NCBI GenBank assembly: GCA_036824245.1
Contig: DAITAO010000002.1
Location: 1 to 64,000, forward strand
Origin: JACVRM01 sp036824245
GTDB lineage: Bacteria > Actinomycetota > Thermoleophilia > Gaiellales > Gaiellaceae
Reading direction: 5' to 3'
Length of the DNA stretch: 64,000 nt
In this document: piece by piece, positions 1 to 6,940 of the stretch
Layout: each line of letters starts with the position of its first letter
Position numbering within the stretch: the stretch's first letter is position 1
Notes under the pieces: generated by a model
What the model was told of the DNA's origin: nothing
The model's input: only the letters and a program-made list of their open reading frames with translations
The model's database searches: none
Translations under genes and position numbers: made by a program

Positions 1-5
1 CGCGC

Positions 6-287
6 ATGATCCGAGCACTGATTCTCTTCGAGGGCGAGCCGGAGGCGGCCCGCTACGAGCGGCATGTCGAGGACTTCGGCAGCAAGGTGCCGTGCGACGC
101 CTTCCGGCACGGCAGTGCGTTCGGCTCGCCGTTCGACAAGCCGGCGTTCGCGCACTACGCCGAGTTCGAGTGGGCCGACCGCGAGGGGTTTGAGGCCGCC
201 ACCCGTTCCCCGGAGTTCGCGGCGAGCGGAAAGGACGCGATGGACATGGGCGTTCCCTTCTCCGTCACGTTTCTCGAGCTTGACTGA
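6..287 (+). CDS. EthD-like small alpha/beta-barrel protein
   Basis: This 93-residue protein begins MIRALILFEGEP and ends FSVTFLELD. The length, the opening beta strand and the acidic and aromatic pattern (HYAEFEW) fit the EthD/dimeric alpha-beta barrel superfamily, whose members are small dimeric proteins often found beside degradation genes. No catalytic residue can be assigned. The gene ends at a TGA that overlaps a TTG start for the following enoyl-CoA hydratase fragment by 8 nt, so the two were probably once an operon for acyl-CoA or aromatic catabolism. The family call rests on overall look only. Confidence 0.6.
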   Translation: MIRALILFEGEPEAARYERHVEDFGSKVPCDAFRHGSAFGSPFDKPAFAHYAEFEWADREGFEAATRSPEFAASGKDAMDMGVPFSVTFLELD

Positions 288-579
288 GCCGGACGCGCCG
301 ACGCCGCTGTCGCCGGCCGAGCTCGGTTTCGAGTGGATCGTCTACGAGAAGGCGCCGCCGCGGGCGACCGTCACGCTGAACCGGCCGGAGGTGCTGAACG
401 CCTTCGACTTCCGCATGCTCCACGAGCTCGCGCGCGCGTTCGAGGACGCATCGTGGGACGACGAGATCCGCGTCGTCGTCGTCACCGGCGAGGGCCGCGC
501 GTTCTGCGTCGGCGCCGCTCTGGCGATGGCTCCGAGGACGGCGCGGCGGTGGTCGGTCACTTCCAGATCCACGAAATGA
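280..579 (+). pseudogene. Truncated enoyl-CoA hydratase/isomerase (5' part only)
   Basis: From a TTG at 280 the frame encodes a good crotonase N-terminus: the motif VTLNRPEVLNAF is followed by VVVVTGEGRAFCVGA, the oxyanion-hole region that usually continues as GADL. Homology stops there, near position 515, after about 78 residues. The frame then runs through unrelated low-complexity sequence to a stop at 577-579. Crotonases are normally about 260 residues, so roughly 180 are missing, including the catalytic glutamate region. The break coincides with the first copy of the stop-codon motif described at 528-560, which suggests that recombination there removed the 3' part. The missing part is not seen elsewhere in the window. 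Confidence 0.8.
528..560 (-). repeat. Stop-codon motif, copy A
   Basis: Read on the minus strand this begins with the TGA stop of the small gene at 557-730 and continues with GCCGCGCCGTCCTCGGAGCC. Nearly the same words occur at 1027-1055, 1466-1495 and 2165-2186, each time on top of a stop codon. The segment GCGCCG near 511-516 can pair with CGGCGC near 539-544, giving a hairpin at the junction with the broken enoyl-CoA hydratase gene. Confidence 0.6.
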
Positions 580-730
580 GGGAGGCCACAATGCCTTCGC
601 TTGCTCCTTTCGTGACCTCTTTGCCGGTGTGTGTCTCCTTTCGCGGTTCATCGCGCCGAAGAAGTCGAATAAGCCCTATTCCGACAAAGGGCAGAACTAT
701 GACGGCGAAAATGACGAGCCAGTCAATCAT
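557..730 (-). CDS. Small single-span membrane protein
   Basis: This 57-residue protein starts MIDWLVIFAVIVLPFVGIG, a clear N-terminal hydrophobic helix (about residues 3-23), followed by a basic stretch (IRLLRRDEPRK) and a short tail. The ATG lies inside the stop of the upstream zinc-ribbon gene (ATGA overlap), so the pair is translationally coupled. A longer in-frame reading upstream to 847 exists but runs through the other gene. The function is unknown. The topology suggests a single-pass inner-membrane peptide with the basic side facing the cytoplasm. Confidence 0.6.
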   Translation of the reverse strand: MIDWLVIFAVIVLPFVGIGLIRLLRRDEPRKETHTGKEVTKGASEGIVASLISWIWK

Positions 731-993
731 CGACCTGCGATCTTGATACCCGCGAAGTGGTCGCAGACGCCGAGCTGTTCGTGGCAGATCGGACACTGCT
801 GGATGTCGCAGTGCGGATGGTGGATACCGGCCAGCTCGACGTTGCAATCAGGACACCGTTGGGGGAAAGGCATATGAGGCTGCTCCTCCCCGTACCGAAC
901 CTGTGCATACGCCGTTCCCTCCAACGTCAACGGCGTAGCAAGGCACGAGGGCACCGCGAGCATCTCTTGGCGGCACCATTCGCAGACGCCCAT
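727..993 (-). CDS. Small zinc-ribbon protein
   Basis: This 88-residue protein has CEWC near its start and a dense C-terminal cluster: CPDC (residues 48-51), HHPHC (58-62), CPIC (67-70) and GVCDHF (76-81). The pattern CPDC...HHPxCD...CPxC is a recurrent bacterial zinc-ribbon module of unknown role, found in many small mobile-region proteins. I chose the ATG at 993 because the upstream extension reads through the motif B hairpin. Its stop overlaps the start of the 57-residue membrane protein. Zinc binding is inferred from the Cys/His spacing. Confidence 0.65.
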   Translation of the reverse strand: MGVCEWCRQEMLAVPSCLATPLTLEGTAYAQVRYGEEQPHMPFPQRCPDCNVELAGIHHPHCDIQQCPICHEQLGVCDHFAGIKIAGR

Positions 994-1026
994 CACCGAA
1001 GCTCCGGATCGTCGCCGAAGGCGATA

Positions 1027-1055
1027 GCGTCGGAGGACGGCACGGCGGTGGTCAT
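1027..1055 (-). repeat. Stop-codon motif, copy B, with hairpin
   Basis: On the minus strand the stop TGA of the lipoprotein gene is followed by CCACCGCCGTGCCGTCCTCC, which matches copies A and C. The rest of the 58-base spacer before the next ATG (993) can fold into nested arms CACCG/CGGTG, CTCCG/CGGAG and TCGCC/GGCGA. The whole intergenic spacer is therefore one imperfect hairpin. Confidence 0.6.
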
Positions 1056-1414
1056 TCCGTGTCTGGACGCCTCCCAAGCGACGTGCACGGTGGCCGAAGG
1101 CTCGACGTTGCGCCGTACTGCCAGCCTCTAGCCGAGACGAAATAACAGAGCCTCGTCCCTCTGGGCGCGAAGGGCCACTCAGCAGTCCTGCGGGACATCT
1201 CGAATACCCAGGCGCGCCTTCCGCTCGGGCTCCACGCTCGCGCCACGCTAATGACTCCCGGAATAGACAGACCGGGAAACGTGAACTGCCACCTGTGTAC
1301 TGCACGGGCCGCCCTCTCGGCCTGTCGTTCGGTAAGTCCAGCGTATTCGTCTTCCTGTCCACTGCAGCCAGAGACGGCAAGAATTACGAACAGGACAACC
1401 GCCGAGCGCCTCAC
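1052..1414 (-). CDS. Small lipoprotein of unknown function
   Basis: This 120-residue protein opens with a signal peptide and lipobox (VVLFVILAVSGCSG, Cys 17), so it should be lipidated and anchored outside the membrane. The rest (LTERQAERAARAVHRWQF and later CYFVSARGWQYG) resembles no family I can name. The start is a GTG at 1412-1414. The TGA stop lies inside motif B. It stands alone between motif copies B and C, the pattern expected of one gene per modular unit. Confidence 0.6.
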   Translation of the reverse strand: MRRSAVVLFVILAVSGCSGQEDEYAGLTERQAERAARAVHRWQFTFPGLSIPGVISVARAWSPSGRRAWVFEMSRRTAEWPFAPRGTRLCYFVSARGWQYGATSSLRPPCTSLGRRPDTE

Positions 1415-1433
1415 GAATTAGCACGTTCCAGTC

Positions 1434-1495
1434 GTCGCGCCATCCCACCCGCCACCCACGTGTTCGCTTCGAGGACGGCGCGGCAGTCGTCAGTC
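1434..1495 (-). repeat. Stop-codon motif, copy C, with 12-bp hairpin arms
   Basis: The shared motif itself covers 1466-1495. On the minus strand the stop TGA (1490-1492) is followed by CGACTGCCGCGCCGTCC. The arm GCCGCGCCGTCC (plus 1473-1484) pairs with GGATGGCGCGAC (plus 1434-1445): 11 of 12 positions pair, one as a G-T wobble, around a 27-nt loop. The hairpin fills most of the gap to the next gene start at 1414. Confidence 0.6.
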
Positions 1496-1765
1496 ATTTC
1501 TTTGTCGTTCTCGCCACCAGAGAACGGCCCCACCGACGTAGAGGGCCGCGTTGGCAAACAAGCCGATGGCGAGAATGCCGACGACCGGCGCAATCGCGTA
1601 ACCCCACCCGCCATGCCGCACGCCGCGTATCGCAATGAGCCCGGCCGCGATGCCACCTGCGGCGCACCCGGCGATGTTGAGCGCGAGGAAGAACGCGGTA
1701 CGCATGCGCTGCCGCCACATGCTTGAGCCTTCCCGCCGCCGCGCGATCTCAGCCTTGCTTTTCAA
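1490..1765 (-). CDS. Small two-span membrane protein
   Basis: This protein has up to 91 residues (TTG start at 1765, possibly starting later at an internal Met). It has two hydrophobic helices, AFFLALNIAGCAAGGIAAGL and APVVGILAIGLFANAALYVG, a basic N-terminus and the tail WWRERQRND. The first helix contains Gly/Ala small-residue motifs that favour helix packing. Its TGA sits in motif C. The gene starts 44 bases after the stop of the DUF4288 gene, so the two may share a transcript. The function is unknown. Confidence 0.5.
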   Translation of the reverse strand: MKSKAEIARRREGSSMWRQRMRTAFFLALNIAGCAAGGIAAGLIAIRGVRHGGWGYAIAPVVGILAIGLFANAALYVGGAVLWWRERQRND

Positions 1766-1809
1766 TCATCTCTCGCTCGGTGCTTGTCGATGATCCGCCT
1801 CACCTGCTT

Positions 1810-2133
1810 TTAATTTCCGTGGGGCGCTAGTTGCTCACGGATCGCTTCCAGCAGCTCGGCGCTGACGAAGCACGCGTAGACCTCTGCGCCTTCGGTGGGC
1901 TCTTCGTCGAGAAGTTCATGGACGAGCAGAACGTCGGTGTACCTCCACGTGACGTTTTCTCCCGCGGCATTCGGATAGTTGTCGTTGCGCTCTCGTGCGT
2001 GCCTGACCGCTTCGTCGCGTGCCGCGTCGGCGTCGCTGGCTCGGACGAGGATCAGACTGACGTCGTGATCCTCGACGACGCCTTCAACCGCAATGTCAAA
2101 CACGACCGCAGCGGAGAACCAGCGTTTACCCAC
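1810..2133 (-). CDS. DUF4288 domain protein
   Basis: From a GTG at 2133 this encodes 107 residues beginning MGKRWFSAAVVFDI. A Trp-Phe-Ser-Ala strand followed by a short acidic alpha/beta domain that covers the whole protein is typical of DUF4288, a small family often found in accessory regions and of unknown biochemical role. An upstream GTG at 2157 would add eight residues that overlap motif D. The stop is TAA, unlike the TGA of its neighbours that carry the shared motif, so it may belong to the same unit as the membrane protein after it. Confidence 0.6.
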   Translation of the reverse strand: MGKRWFSAAVVFDIAVEGVVEDHDVSLILVRASDADAARDEAVRHARERNDNYPNAAGENVTWRYTDVLLVHELLDEEPTEGAEVYACFVSAELLEAIREQLAPHGN

Positions 2134-2164
2134 GACTCGCTCCCGCGCCCCGCGCACGCGACAG

Positions 2165-2186
2165 GCAGGTGCGCCGGTCGTCAGTC
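2165..2186 (-). repeat. Stop-codon motif, copy D (degenerate)
   Basis: On the minus strand GACTGACGACCGGCGCACC overlaps the TGA stop of the gene at 2181-2492. GACTGACGAC is identical to copy C, but the GCCGTCC part has diverged. The spacer to the next start is GC-rich and only weakly palindromic. Confidence 0.45.
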
Positions 2187-2492
2187 AAGGCCAGCGTTGT
2201 CCGGGTCTTCCACGCGCCAGTGATACCAGTCTTGGAGTTTGTGGGCCGCGCGCGCGTCGGACTCGTCATCTGGCTCAAGCCCGATCTCATCCGTGCGCAA
2301 CTCGCGCAGTCGCGCGGCGAGTTGTTGGTGTGGTGCGGCCTTCCGTAGCAGTCCGGCGAGCGGCCAGACGTAGCGCTCGTACTCGTCGAGCGGCACGCCA
2401 GCGGGGATGGGATCCCACGCGGCCCAGAGAACGAGACATAACTCGGCGTGCCCTTTGCCTGCCATGAAACGTGACCACTCTCGAGCATCCAC
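2181..2492 (-). CDS. Hypothetical protein (103 aa)
   Basis: GTG at 2492 starts a soluble, acidic and Trp-rich protein (VLWAAWDPIPAGVPLDEYERY, later KLQDWYHWRVEDPDN). The stretch WDPIPAGVPLDEYERYVWPL resembles small bacterial proteins of unknown function that begin with a predicted helix and a conserved WDPI/Y motif, common in genomic islands. I cannot name a family with certainty. It ends in motif D. No signal peptide or membrane segment is seen. Confidence 0.5.
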   Translation of the reverse strand: MDAREWSRFMAGKGHAELCLVLWAAWDPIPAGVPLDEYERYVWPLAGLLRKAAPHQQLAARLRELRTDEIGLEPDDESDARAAHKLQDWYHWRVEDPDNAGLD

Positions 2493-2594
2493 TTACTCGC
2501 TCACCCCTTCCCCGCGCGCGGTCTCAGCCGCATCTGAAAAATGAGCGAGGCAGCTCGGCTGTGCGGACTCAAGCGAGAATCTCGCCGTGACGAG

Positions 2595-2915
2595 CTACGA
2601 GCTGCGCGGCTCGACGGGCGTCGTGCGTTGTAAACCTTGGAGGGAACGCTCAATCGCTTTCCGACGCGCCCGGAGCAACGGCAACATTTTGCCCTCGCAC
2701 CAGGCCGCATCTACCCGAACCGTCACCCCGAGCATCCCCGCCCGCTCTGTCTCGTCCTCGACCAGCTTGCAAAGAGCCACGAACCGCTGCAGAAGTTGCT
2801 CGTCGGTACCGGCACGCGAACCAGCCAGTTCACCCTTGACTAGATGTGGGTAGGGAACGCCGGCCGGTTGAGCAAACCCGTGCGTCTTGTGCGCCTTTTT
2901 GAACCGGGAGCTCAT
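2595..2915 (-). CDS. Hypothetical basic protein (106 aa)
   Basis: An ATG at 2915 gives 106 residues starting MSSRFKKAHKTHGF, basic at both ends, with a probable central helix (DEQLLQRFVALCKLVEDETE) and the tail KAIERSLQGLQRTTP. The start lies 17 bases after the stop of the secreted-protein gene 2933-3619, so the two may be cotranscribed. The TAG stop does not carry the shared motif of genes further left. No family is recognised. Confidence 0.45.
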   Translation of the reverse strand: MSSRFKKAHKTHGFAQPAGVPYPHLVKGELAGSRAGTDEQLLQRFVALCKLVEDETERAGMLGVTVRVDAAWCEGKMLPLLRARRKAIERSLQGLQRTTPVEPRSS

Positions 2916-2932
2916 GGTTCGAGGCCCCCGAG

Positions 2933-3619
2933 TTACTTGCAGTCCGAGAGTGGTGAGACGCCGTCCACGGCAGTGCGTGGGGCGAGGCAGGCAACGACGT
3001 TCCCGTCGCTGTCCATGCCGGCGAGCGTGTTGATGAAGCTGAAGCTGGGCTGGTTGTGGATGCCTAGACGAGGTGTGGGCAAGGGGATGCTTGTGGGCAG
3101 TTGCGCGGCATAGAAGCGGACGTGCCCGAGCGATGCCGCTCCGCTGAACGTCGGCAGCCGGAGAACCTCGCCTGTACCGAACCGGATCTCGACGGTCGAC
3201 GCTTTGTCGATCACGGGCCCCGCGATGTTCGCCGGAAGCTCGTCGCCAGCCGCGCCGCTCAAGAACGTGATCGTCATCTCGGATGACCCTGTTGTTTCGG
3301 CCGTTCGTGGGACGCCGACGAACGGTGCGCAGCTTATCGCGCCGCCTGAGCCGTCTGTGGTTGAGCCTGCGGGGGTCACGGAGACACACAGGCCGACGGT
3401 GCTGGAGGGATAGGCGATCAACTGCCAAGGATGCCCCGACCACTCCTCTTCTTTGACGACATCCGGCGCGCTTATCGGTATGGGACGACCTTGATTCCGA
3501 AGGAACCACCAGTCGCTCCCCGCACCGCGGGCAGCAAGCGGAACCAGCGCGGCAGCAAGAAGAGCAAGCGCAAGCACTAGACGGCGCTTCGTCGGCAGAC
3601 GGAGCCGGCCAGTGCGCAT
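2933..3619 (-). CDS. Secreted protein of unknown function
   Basis: The ATG at 3619 starts MRTGRLRLPTKRRLVLALAL, a classical Sec signal peptide (basic n-region, then a Leu/Ala core ending near AARGAG). The mature 200 or so residues are rich in Ser, Thr, Gly and Pro with scattered Cys, a look of an extracellular beta-rich domain. A longer in-frame reading to 3775 lacks a signal-like start. The domain is not recognised. It differs from the surface proteins at 53-58 kb because it lacks the VRVLSPG motif. Confidence 0.5.
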   Translation of the reverse strand: MRTGRLRLPTKRRLVLALALLAAALVPLAARGAGSDWWFLRNQGRPIPISAPDVVKEEEWSGHPWQLIAYPSSTVGLCVSVTPAGSTTDGSGGAISCAPFVGVPRTAETTGSSEMTITFLSGAAGDELPANIAGPVIDKASTVEIRFGTGEVLRLPTFSGAASLGHVRFYAAQLPTSIPLPTPRLGIHNQPSFSFINTLAGMDSDGNVVACLAPRTAVDGVSPLSDCK

Positions 3620-3981
3620 AACTTGAGCGTAGCGCCATCGTCCCTGCGAATGCACCTTGTCGCCCTGTAGGGGACGACCGCCCGTTCGTGTGGGGCCAGC
3701 GTCCAGGAATGTCACTCGATGCGACGAACGCGCCTCAGTGACCGGGAGCTCCCGGGTCTCCTTCGCGGCGCGCATCGCTCGGATGCCTGGTCAACCGCGG
3801 CTAGACATGCATTCTGCTCTTTTAGTCGTGGTAATGGTGATTGCAGACTGCCGCGTGGCAGAGGGCGAGCAAAGCGAGTGCGAAAGGGCCGAGTGCTCTC
3901 GCCTACATGAGTTCAACCAGCACCATGATCTGGCGCTCGTGCCCGTCTGAGCCTGGTCGCGGCCCTGCCCACACGTTGACG
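3620..3981 (-). other. Gene-poor stretch with a small hairpin
   Basis: These 362 bases separate two leftward secreted-protein genes. Several short frames cross it, none with convincing composition or a start site. CTGCCGCGTGGCAG at 3848-3861 is a short perfect hairpin. The right side of the stretch is the probable 3' tail of the 3982-4608 gene and the left side the promoter region of the 3619 gene. Confidence 0.4.
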
Positions 3982-4608
3982 TTACGCGCCCGATGTGGTG
4001 GTCTCGTAGATGGAATAGCGGCCGGTCTTCGACACGTAGCGGGCGCGCTGTTCGCGAGTGCCCTCCTCGCCGAAGACCTCGACGATGCGGAGTTCCTTGC
4101 TCCGCGACGCCGGCTCGAGCTGCGCGACCTCCACGCCCAGATCCGTGACGCGCCAGTCGAGAGGCGGTGGTTCCAGATCGTGCGCGAACAGGTACACGAG
4201 CCGGCCGCAGGCGTTCGGTCGCCGCGCCTCCAGGTGCACGACGACCGTGCGCCCGTGATAACGCCTCGTTGGCTTGAGCGTTCGAAAGCCGACAATCAGC
4301 TCCTTTCCGTCCGCGCGGGCGTTCGCCTCCGTGACGTGGAAGCCCGCAAGCAATCCGAACCCACCCACGTGATGAACGCGAGTCCGCCCTCGGCAGCGAT
4401 CTTCGATGTGCAGCGTTGCTTCGTGCGCGCACGAGGCGTTCTCTTTGAGAATCCGCTCGAGCTGCCTGTCGCGGTCGAGGTTGCTGCGCCACGTCGCGTC
4501 CACGCGCGTAGGGTGGCAACCCGGCACGCTACGGACAGTCGCCGGCGCCGCGAAGGCGGTCACCAGCGCGGCGGACGAGAAGACAAGCGCTAGGGCCGCT
4601 CGCTTCAC
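3982..4608 (-). CDS. Secreted protein of unknown function
   Basis: This 208-residue protein has an N-terminal signal sequence (MKRAALALVFSSAALVTAFA, predicted cleavage after AFAAPA). The mature part has cysteines at CHPTR, SCAHE, DRCRG and NACGR that could form disulphides, and a mixed alpha/beta look. TAA ends the gene. It is leftward like its neighbours but lacks the stop-codon motif. No family was recognised. Confidence 0.5.
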   Translation of the reverse strand: MKRAALALVFSSAALVTAFAAPATVRSVPGCHPTRVDATWRSNLDRDRQLERILKENASCAHEATLHIEDRCRGRTRVHHVGGFGLLAGFHVTEANARADGKELIVGFRTLKPTRRYHGRTVVVHLEARRPNACGRLVYLFAHDLEPPPLDWRVTDLGVEVAQLEPASRSKELRIVEVFGEEGTREQRARYVSKTGRYSIYETTTSGA

Positions 4609-4830
4609 GACTATTTAGACGCGATCGACGCGCGTTCGTCAGGCGGTGAGGCGCGCGGGCTGACGAGCGCGCTTCGACGACTCGGCGACGCGTTCGCCAT
4701 TGCTATACGGCCGTCGAGGCCGTTGTCGGCACTGTGAATTGGGGGAGGGGCGTCCGCCACTATGTGCTGGTGACACTTGCAGAGACAGCCCGCGCGTTGA
4801 ACATCGGGACGGAGGATCTCGCGTCTACCG

Positions 4831-5298
4831 CTACCTGCGAACTGGTGTCCTCCGTGGGCGCATCATCGGCGGGGTGTGCAGGCACTCGGCGAAGCTGAAA
4901 GGCCGCGTGACGAGCGGTGGCACTCGCGCCCCGTCGGGGTGAGCAGGGTTCATCATCACCACGTCCGCCTCGGGCAGGACCTTCGAGCGCACGGCGGCGA
5001 GCAAGGAGCGGCGCTCCTCCAGCCAGCGGGTGACGAAAGCGCGGCTCGCCTGCTCGCCGTGCTCGTCCGGGACGCGTTCGGGAGTGGCATCGACCTCGGT
5101 CCACCCGAGCACGTAATCGTCTGGATCGCCGGTCGGATCACCCGGCAGGTAGCGCAGTGCAATCAGGACGGCGAGGCCGGCCTCAGAAGCGAAGTTCACC
5201 ACCGGCACCCCCGGCGGCGAATAGCGCCCGCCGTGCCGCAGCGTCCCCGCCCCGTCGAGCGCCGTGTGGCCCGCGCAGGTGAGACGCCAGAGCTTCAT
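4831..5298 (-). CDS. RES-domain toxin-like protein
   Basis: From the ATG at 5298 this encodes 155 residues of RES-domain type. KLWRLTCAGH begins the domain, GGRYSPPGVPVVNFASEAG matches the GGRWN..G..vvY.S signature, and VRSKVLPEADVVMMNPAHPD matches the late V(P/L)S....llNP.H motif. RES toxins degrade or ADP-ribosylate with NAD+ and are usually paired with an Xre/ParS-type antitoxin directly upstream, overlapping by a few bases. Here only an unconvincing 63-codon frame (5295-5486) lies upstream, with an ATGA overlap. The C-terminal tail (MMRPRRTPVRR) is basic. The toxin may be orphaned or its antitoxin may be unusual. Confidence 0.7.
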   Translation of the reverse strand: MKLWRLTCAGHTALDGAGTLRHGGRYSPPGVPVVNFASEAGLAVLIALRYLPGDPTGDPDDYVLGWTEVDATPERVPDEHGEQASRAFVTRWLEERRSLLAAVRSKVLPEADVVMMNPAHPDGARVPPLVTRPFSFAECLHTPPMMRPRRTPVRR

Positions 5299-5589
5299 CC
5301 CCGGAGGACGGTAGCCGTTAACACCCGCGCGAACTCGTTCCGCCCCGGACGACTCGGACGCATCGCCCAATGCTCATGGACGGCGGCAGCGCCGACTATT
5401 ACTTCGATGTCCTTTCGTTCGAAGACGATGGCTATCTCCCTAAGCGCATCGTCGTGCGCTCGACCACGCGGCGTGAGTGCGAGCAACGCGTTTCACGGCG
5501 TGCGCGGACGCACTTGCAGAGTCGCCTCCCCGACGGGCCCGGGAAATCATGTCGACAGGCTGGGTCACTGCTTCGAGCCCAGTACCGCC
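5299..5589. other. Ambiguous stretch with two competing small frames
   Basis: On the minus strand a 63-codon frame with a TTG start (5295-5486) reads REIAIVFERKDIEVIVGAAA, which faintly recalls the start of nucleotidyltransferase-like proteins and ends with an ATGA overlap onto the RES gene. On the plus strand ATG 5370 opens a frame (MLMDGGSADYYFDVLSFEDD) to 5633, whose first 40 codons use G or C in the third position more consistently. That frame ends inside the palindromic repeat at 5590-5677. Neither can be called with confidence; one may be a real antitoxin or cassette gene. Confidence 0.3.
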
Positions 5590-5677
5590 CATTCACCCGA
5601 ACAAGTCCGGCTGCCACTGCGCCGGAGCCATGACGAGTTCGTTCGGGTTTCGCGCCCGACCGGTGAGTGTTGGTGAG
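5590..5677 (+). repeat. Palindromic unit-boundary repeat, copy R1
   Basis: This is the first of three direct copies. The shared words are AAGTCCGGCT, GCGCCGGAGCCATGACGA and TTCGTTCGGGTTTCG, followed by GTGTTGGT. Compared with R2 this copy has lost one G in the left arm (GAACAAGTC rather than GAACGAAGTC) and stops matching after 5677, so it looks older or truncated. It lies between the RES-toxin area and the methyltransferase unit. Confidence 0.7.
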
Positions 5678-5737
5678 GCGACGTCGATTTGCGGTCGGTG
5701 TTTTGTGGAGAGCGTGGCGGTCCGAACTGGTGGTCGG

Positions 5738-5758
5738 CGCGGTTGGTACCCAACCGCG
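5738..5758 (-). terminator. Hairpin after the methyltransferase gene
   Basis: Arms CGCGGTTGG and CCAACCGCG form a perfect 9-bp stem around a 3-base loop, directly after the stop of the leftward methyltransferase gene (5760). There is no following T run, so it may be a rho-independent terminator of the GC-rich type or an end mark of the gene unit. Confidence 0.5.
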
Positions 5759-5759
5759 T

Positions 5760-6698
5760 TCAGGCTTCGCGGAGTTGGAAGTGCCAGATGATGACGGCGG
5801 GGTTGTCGCGATACGCGGCGTTGGTGGCGGCCGGACACCAGCGATGCAGCGCCCAGATGTTCGGGGGAGCGCCTGGGACGTGGTCTGGCACGGGGGCGCC
5901 CTCTGACACGCCGCTGTCGTCGACGAGCGGGAACGGCCGCTGGGCCTCTTCACACTTGCGCACCTGAAGGCCGAGGGGGAGAGCAGCCGCAAGGTATTCG
6001 CTGGTGCGCCGGGCCCGGATCGGCATGTAGCCAGGGCTCCCGTCGGGTCCGGCTTTGACCACGGGTAGGCCGCTGCCTGGGATCAGGCCGCGCTGATCAG
6101 AAATCACCAGATCGCCGCCGGGGCGCAGGACGCGTACCAGGTCAGCCAGCACGGGCTCGAGGTCCGCGACGTGAATCAGGGCGAGCGCGCAGACCACGAC
6201 GTCGACGTGGTCGTCGGGCAGTGGCAGGTCGTGCAGGTCGGCCTCGTGGAACTCGCCGCCGGGCACCTTCGCGCGTGCGCGTTCCAGCATCGCGGTCGAA
6301 CTGTCGACGCCGATCACCGTGTGGCCGAGCGAGGCGAGATAGGCGCTGTGGCGGCCCGTGCCGCAGGCAGCGTCGAGTGCGACGCCGCGTGGCAGCCCGT
6401 CGAGGATCTCCCGGACGATCGGCTGCTCCAGGTCGATGAGCTGGTTTCCGGGCTCGTCATAGAACTCGGCCCAGCTGCCGTACCCCTCCGTCGTCGGGAT
6501 CGGGCCCACCGTCGCCCCGTCGCCCAACTCCTCGACCGAATCCAATAGCGCACGGATCTCGGCGAGGCGAGCCATGGTGAAGTTACGGTCATACTCCCCG
6601 GCGAAGGCGCGGAGCAGGGCAATCCCCTCCAGACCGAGCAGATACGCCAACGGGTGTTGGTAGACCACCGGCGGCTCGATACGGGGCTCGGATTCCAC
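5760..6698 (-). CDS. SAM-dependent methyltransferase (class I)
   Basis: This 312-residue protein has the class I methyltransferase core in residues about 95-220. Motif I is ALDAACGTGRHS, the acidic end of strand beta2 is VIGVDSS, motif II lies near DVVVCALAL, and VLRPGGDLVISD follows. The first 90 residues (including MESEPRIEPPVVYQHPLAYL) form a helical extension not typical of the core and may bind the substrate. No substrate can be assigned. The gene is a single leftward unit between repeats R1 and R2, opposite in direction to the next unit. A start at 6698 is supported by the length of the N-terminal region. Confidence 0.75.
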   Translation of the reverse strand: MESEPRIEPPVVYQHPLAYLLGLEGIALLRAFAGEYDRNFTMARLAEIRALLDSVEELGDGATVGPIPTTEGYGSWAEFYDEPGNQLIDLEQPIVREILDGLPRGVALDAACGTGRHSAYLASLGHTVIGVDSSTAMLERARAKVPGGEFHEADLHDLPLPDDHVDVVVCALALIHVADLEPVLADLVRVLRPGGDLVISDQRGLIPGSGLPVVKAGPDGSPGYMPIRARRTSEYLAAALPLGLQVRKCEEAQRPFPLVDDSGVSEGAPVPDHVPGAPPNIWALHRWCPAATNAAYRDNPAVIIWHFQLREA

Positions 6699-6762
6699 GG
6701 ACGTCGCGGCAGCGGGAAACCGGCGGTCGTTGACCGATCCCCTCTTGCAATGCTAACCGCGG

Positions 6763-6902
6763 CCTCACCCGAACGAAGTCCGGCTCCGGCTGCGCCGGAG
6801 CCATGACGACTTCGTTCGGGTTTCGTGCGCTAACGGCGTGCGTTGGTTAGCTGACGCCGGCAAAGTCGGCATCGGCGGTGTGGGTTTCAGCAAGTCTGTT
6901 GG
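6763..6902 (+). repeat. Palindromic unit-boundary repeat, copy R2
   Basis: This is the best-preserved copy. Outer arms CCCGAACGAAGTC (6768-6780) and GACTTCGTTCGGG (6808-6820) are perfect 13-bp complements. Inside them GGCTCCGGC (6782-6790) pairs with GCCGGAGCC (6794-6802) across a 3-base loop. Downstream GCTAAC and GTTAGC form a second small dyad (6829-6850), and the match to R3 continues to about 6902 (GTGGGTTTCAGCA). The layout of nested arms with AAC/GTT ends recalls integron attC sites, but the canonical 7-base core sites are not matched exactly. Confidence 0.75.
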
Positions 6903-6940
6903 AACGAAAGACCTGATCCCCTGTTCAGGTCGGAGCCTGC

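Noticed and set aside
2595..3638. 347-codon minus-strand single gene
   Set aside because: Its first two-thirds are an out-of-frame reading of the secreted-protein gene at 2933-3619; only the last 106 codons look like a gene.
6763..6902. Classical integron attC site
   Set aside because: Hairpin arms and AAC/GTT ends are suggestive, but the 7-base RYYYAAC and GTTRRRY core sites are not matched exactly and no integron integrase is present; kept only as attC-like.
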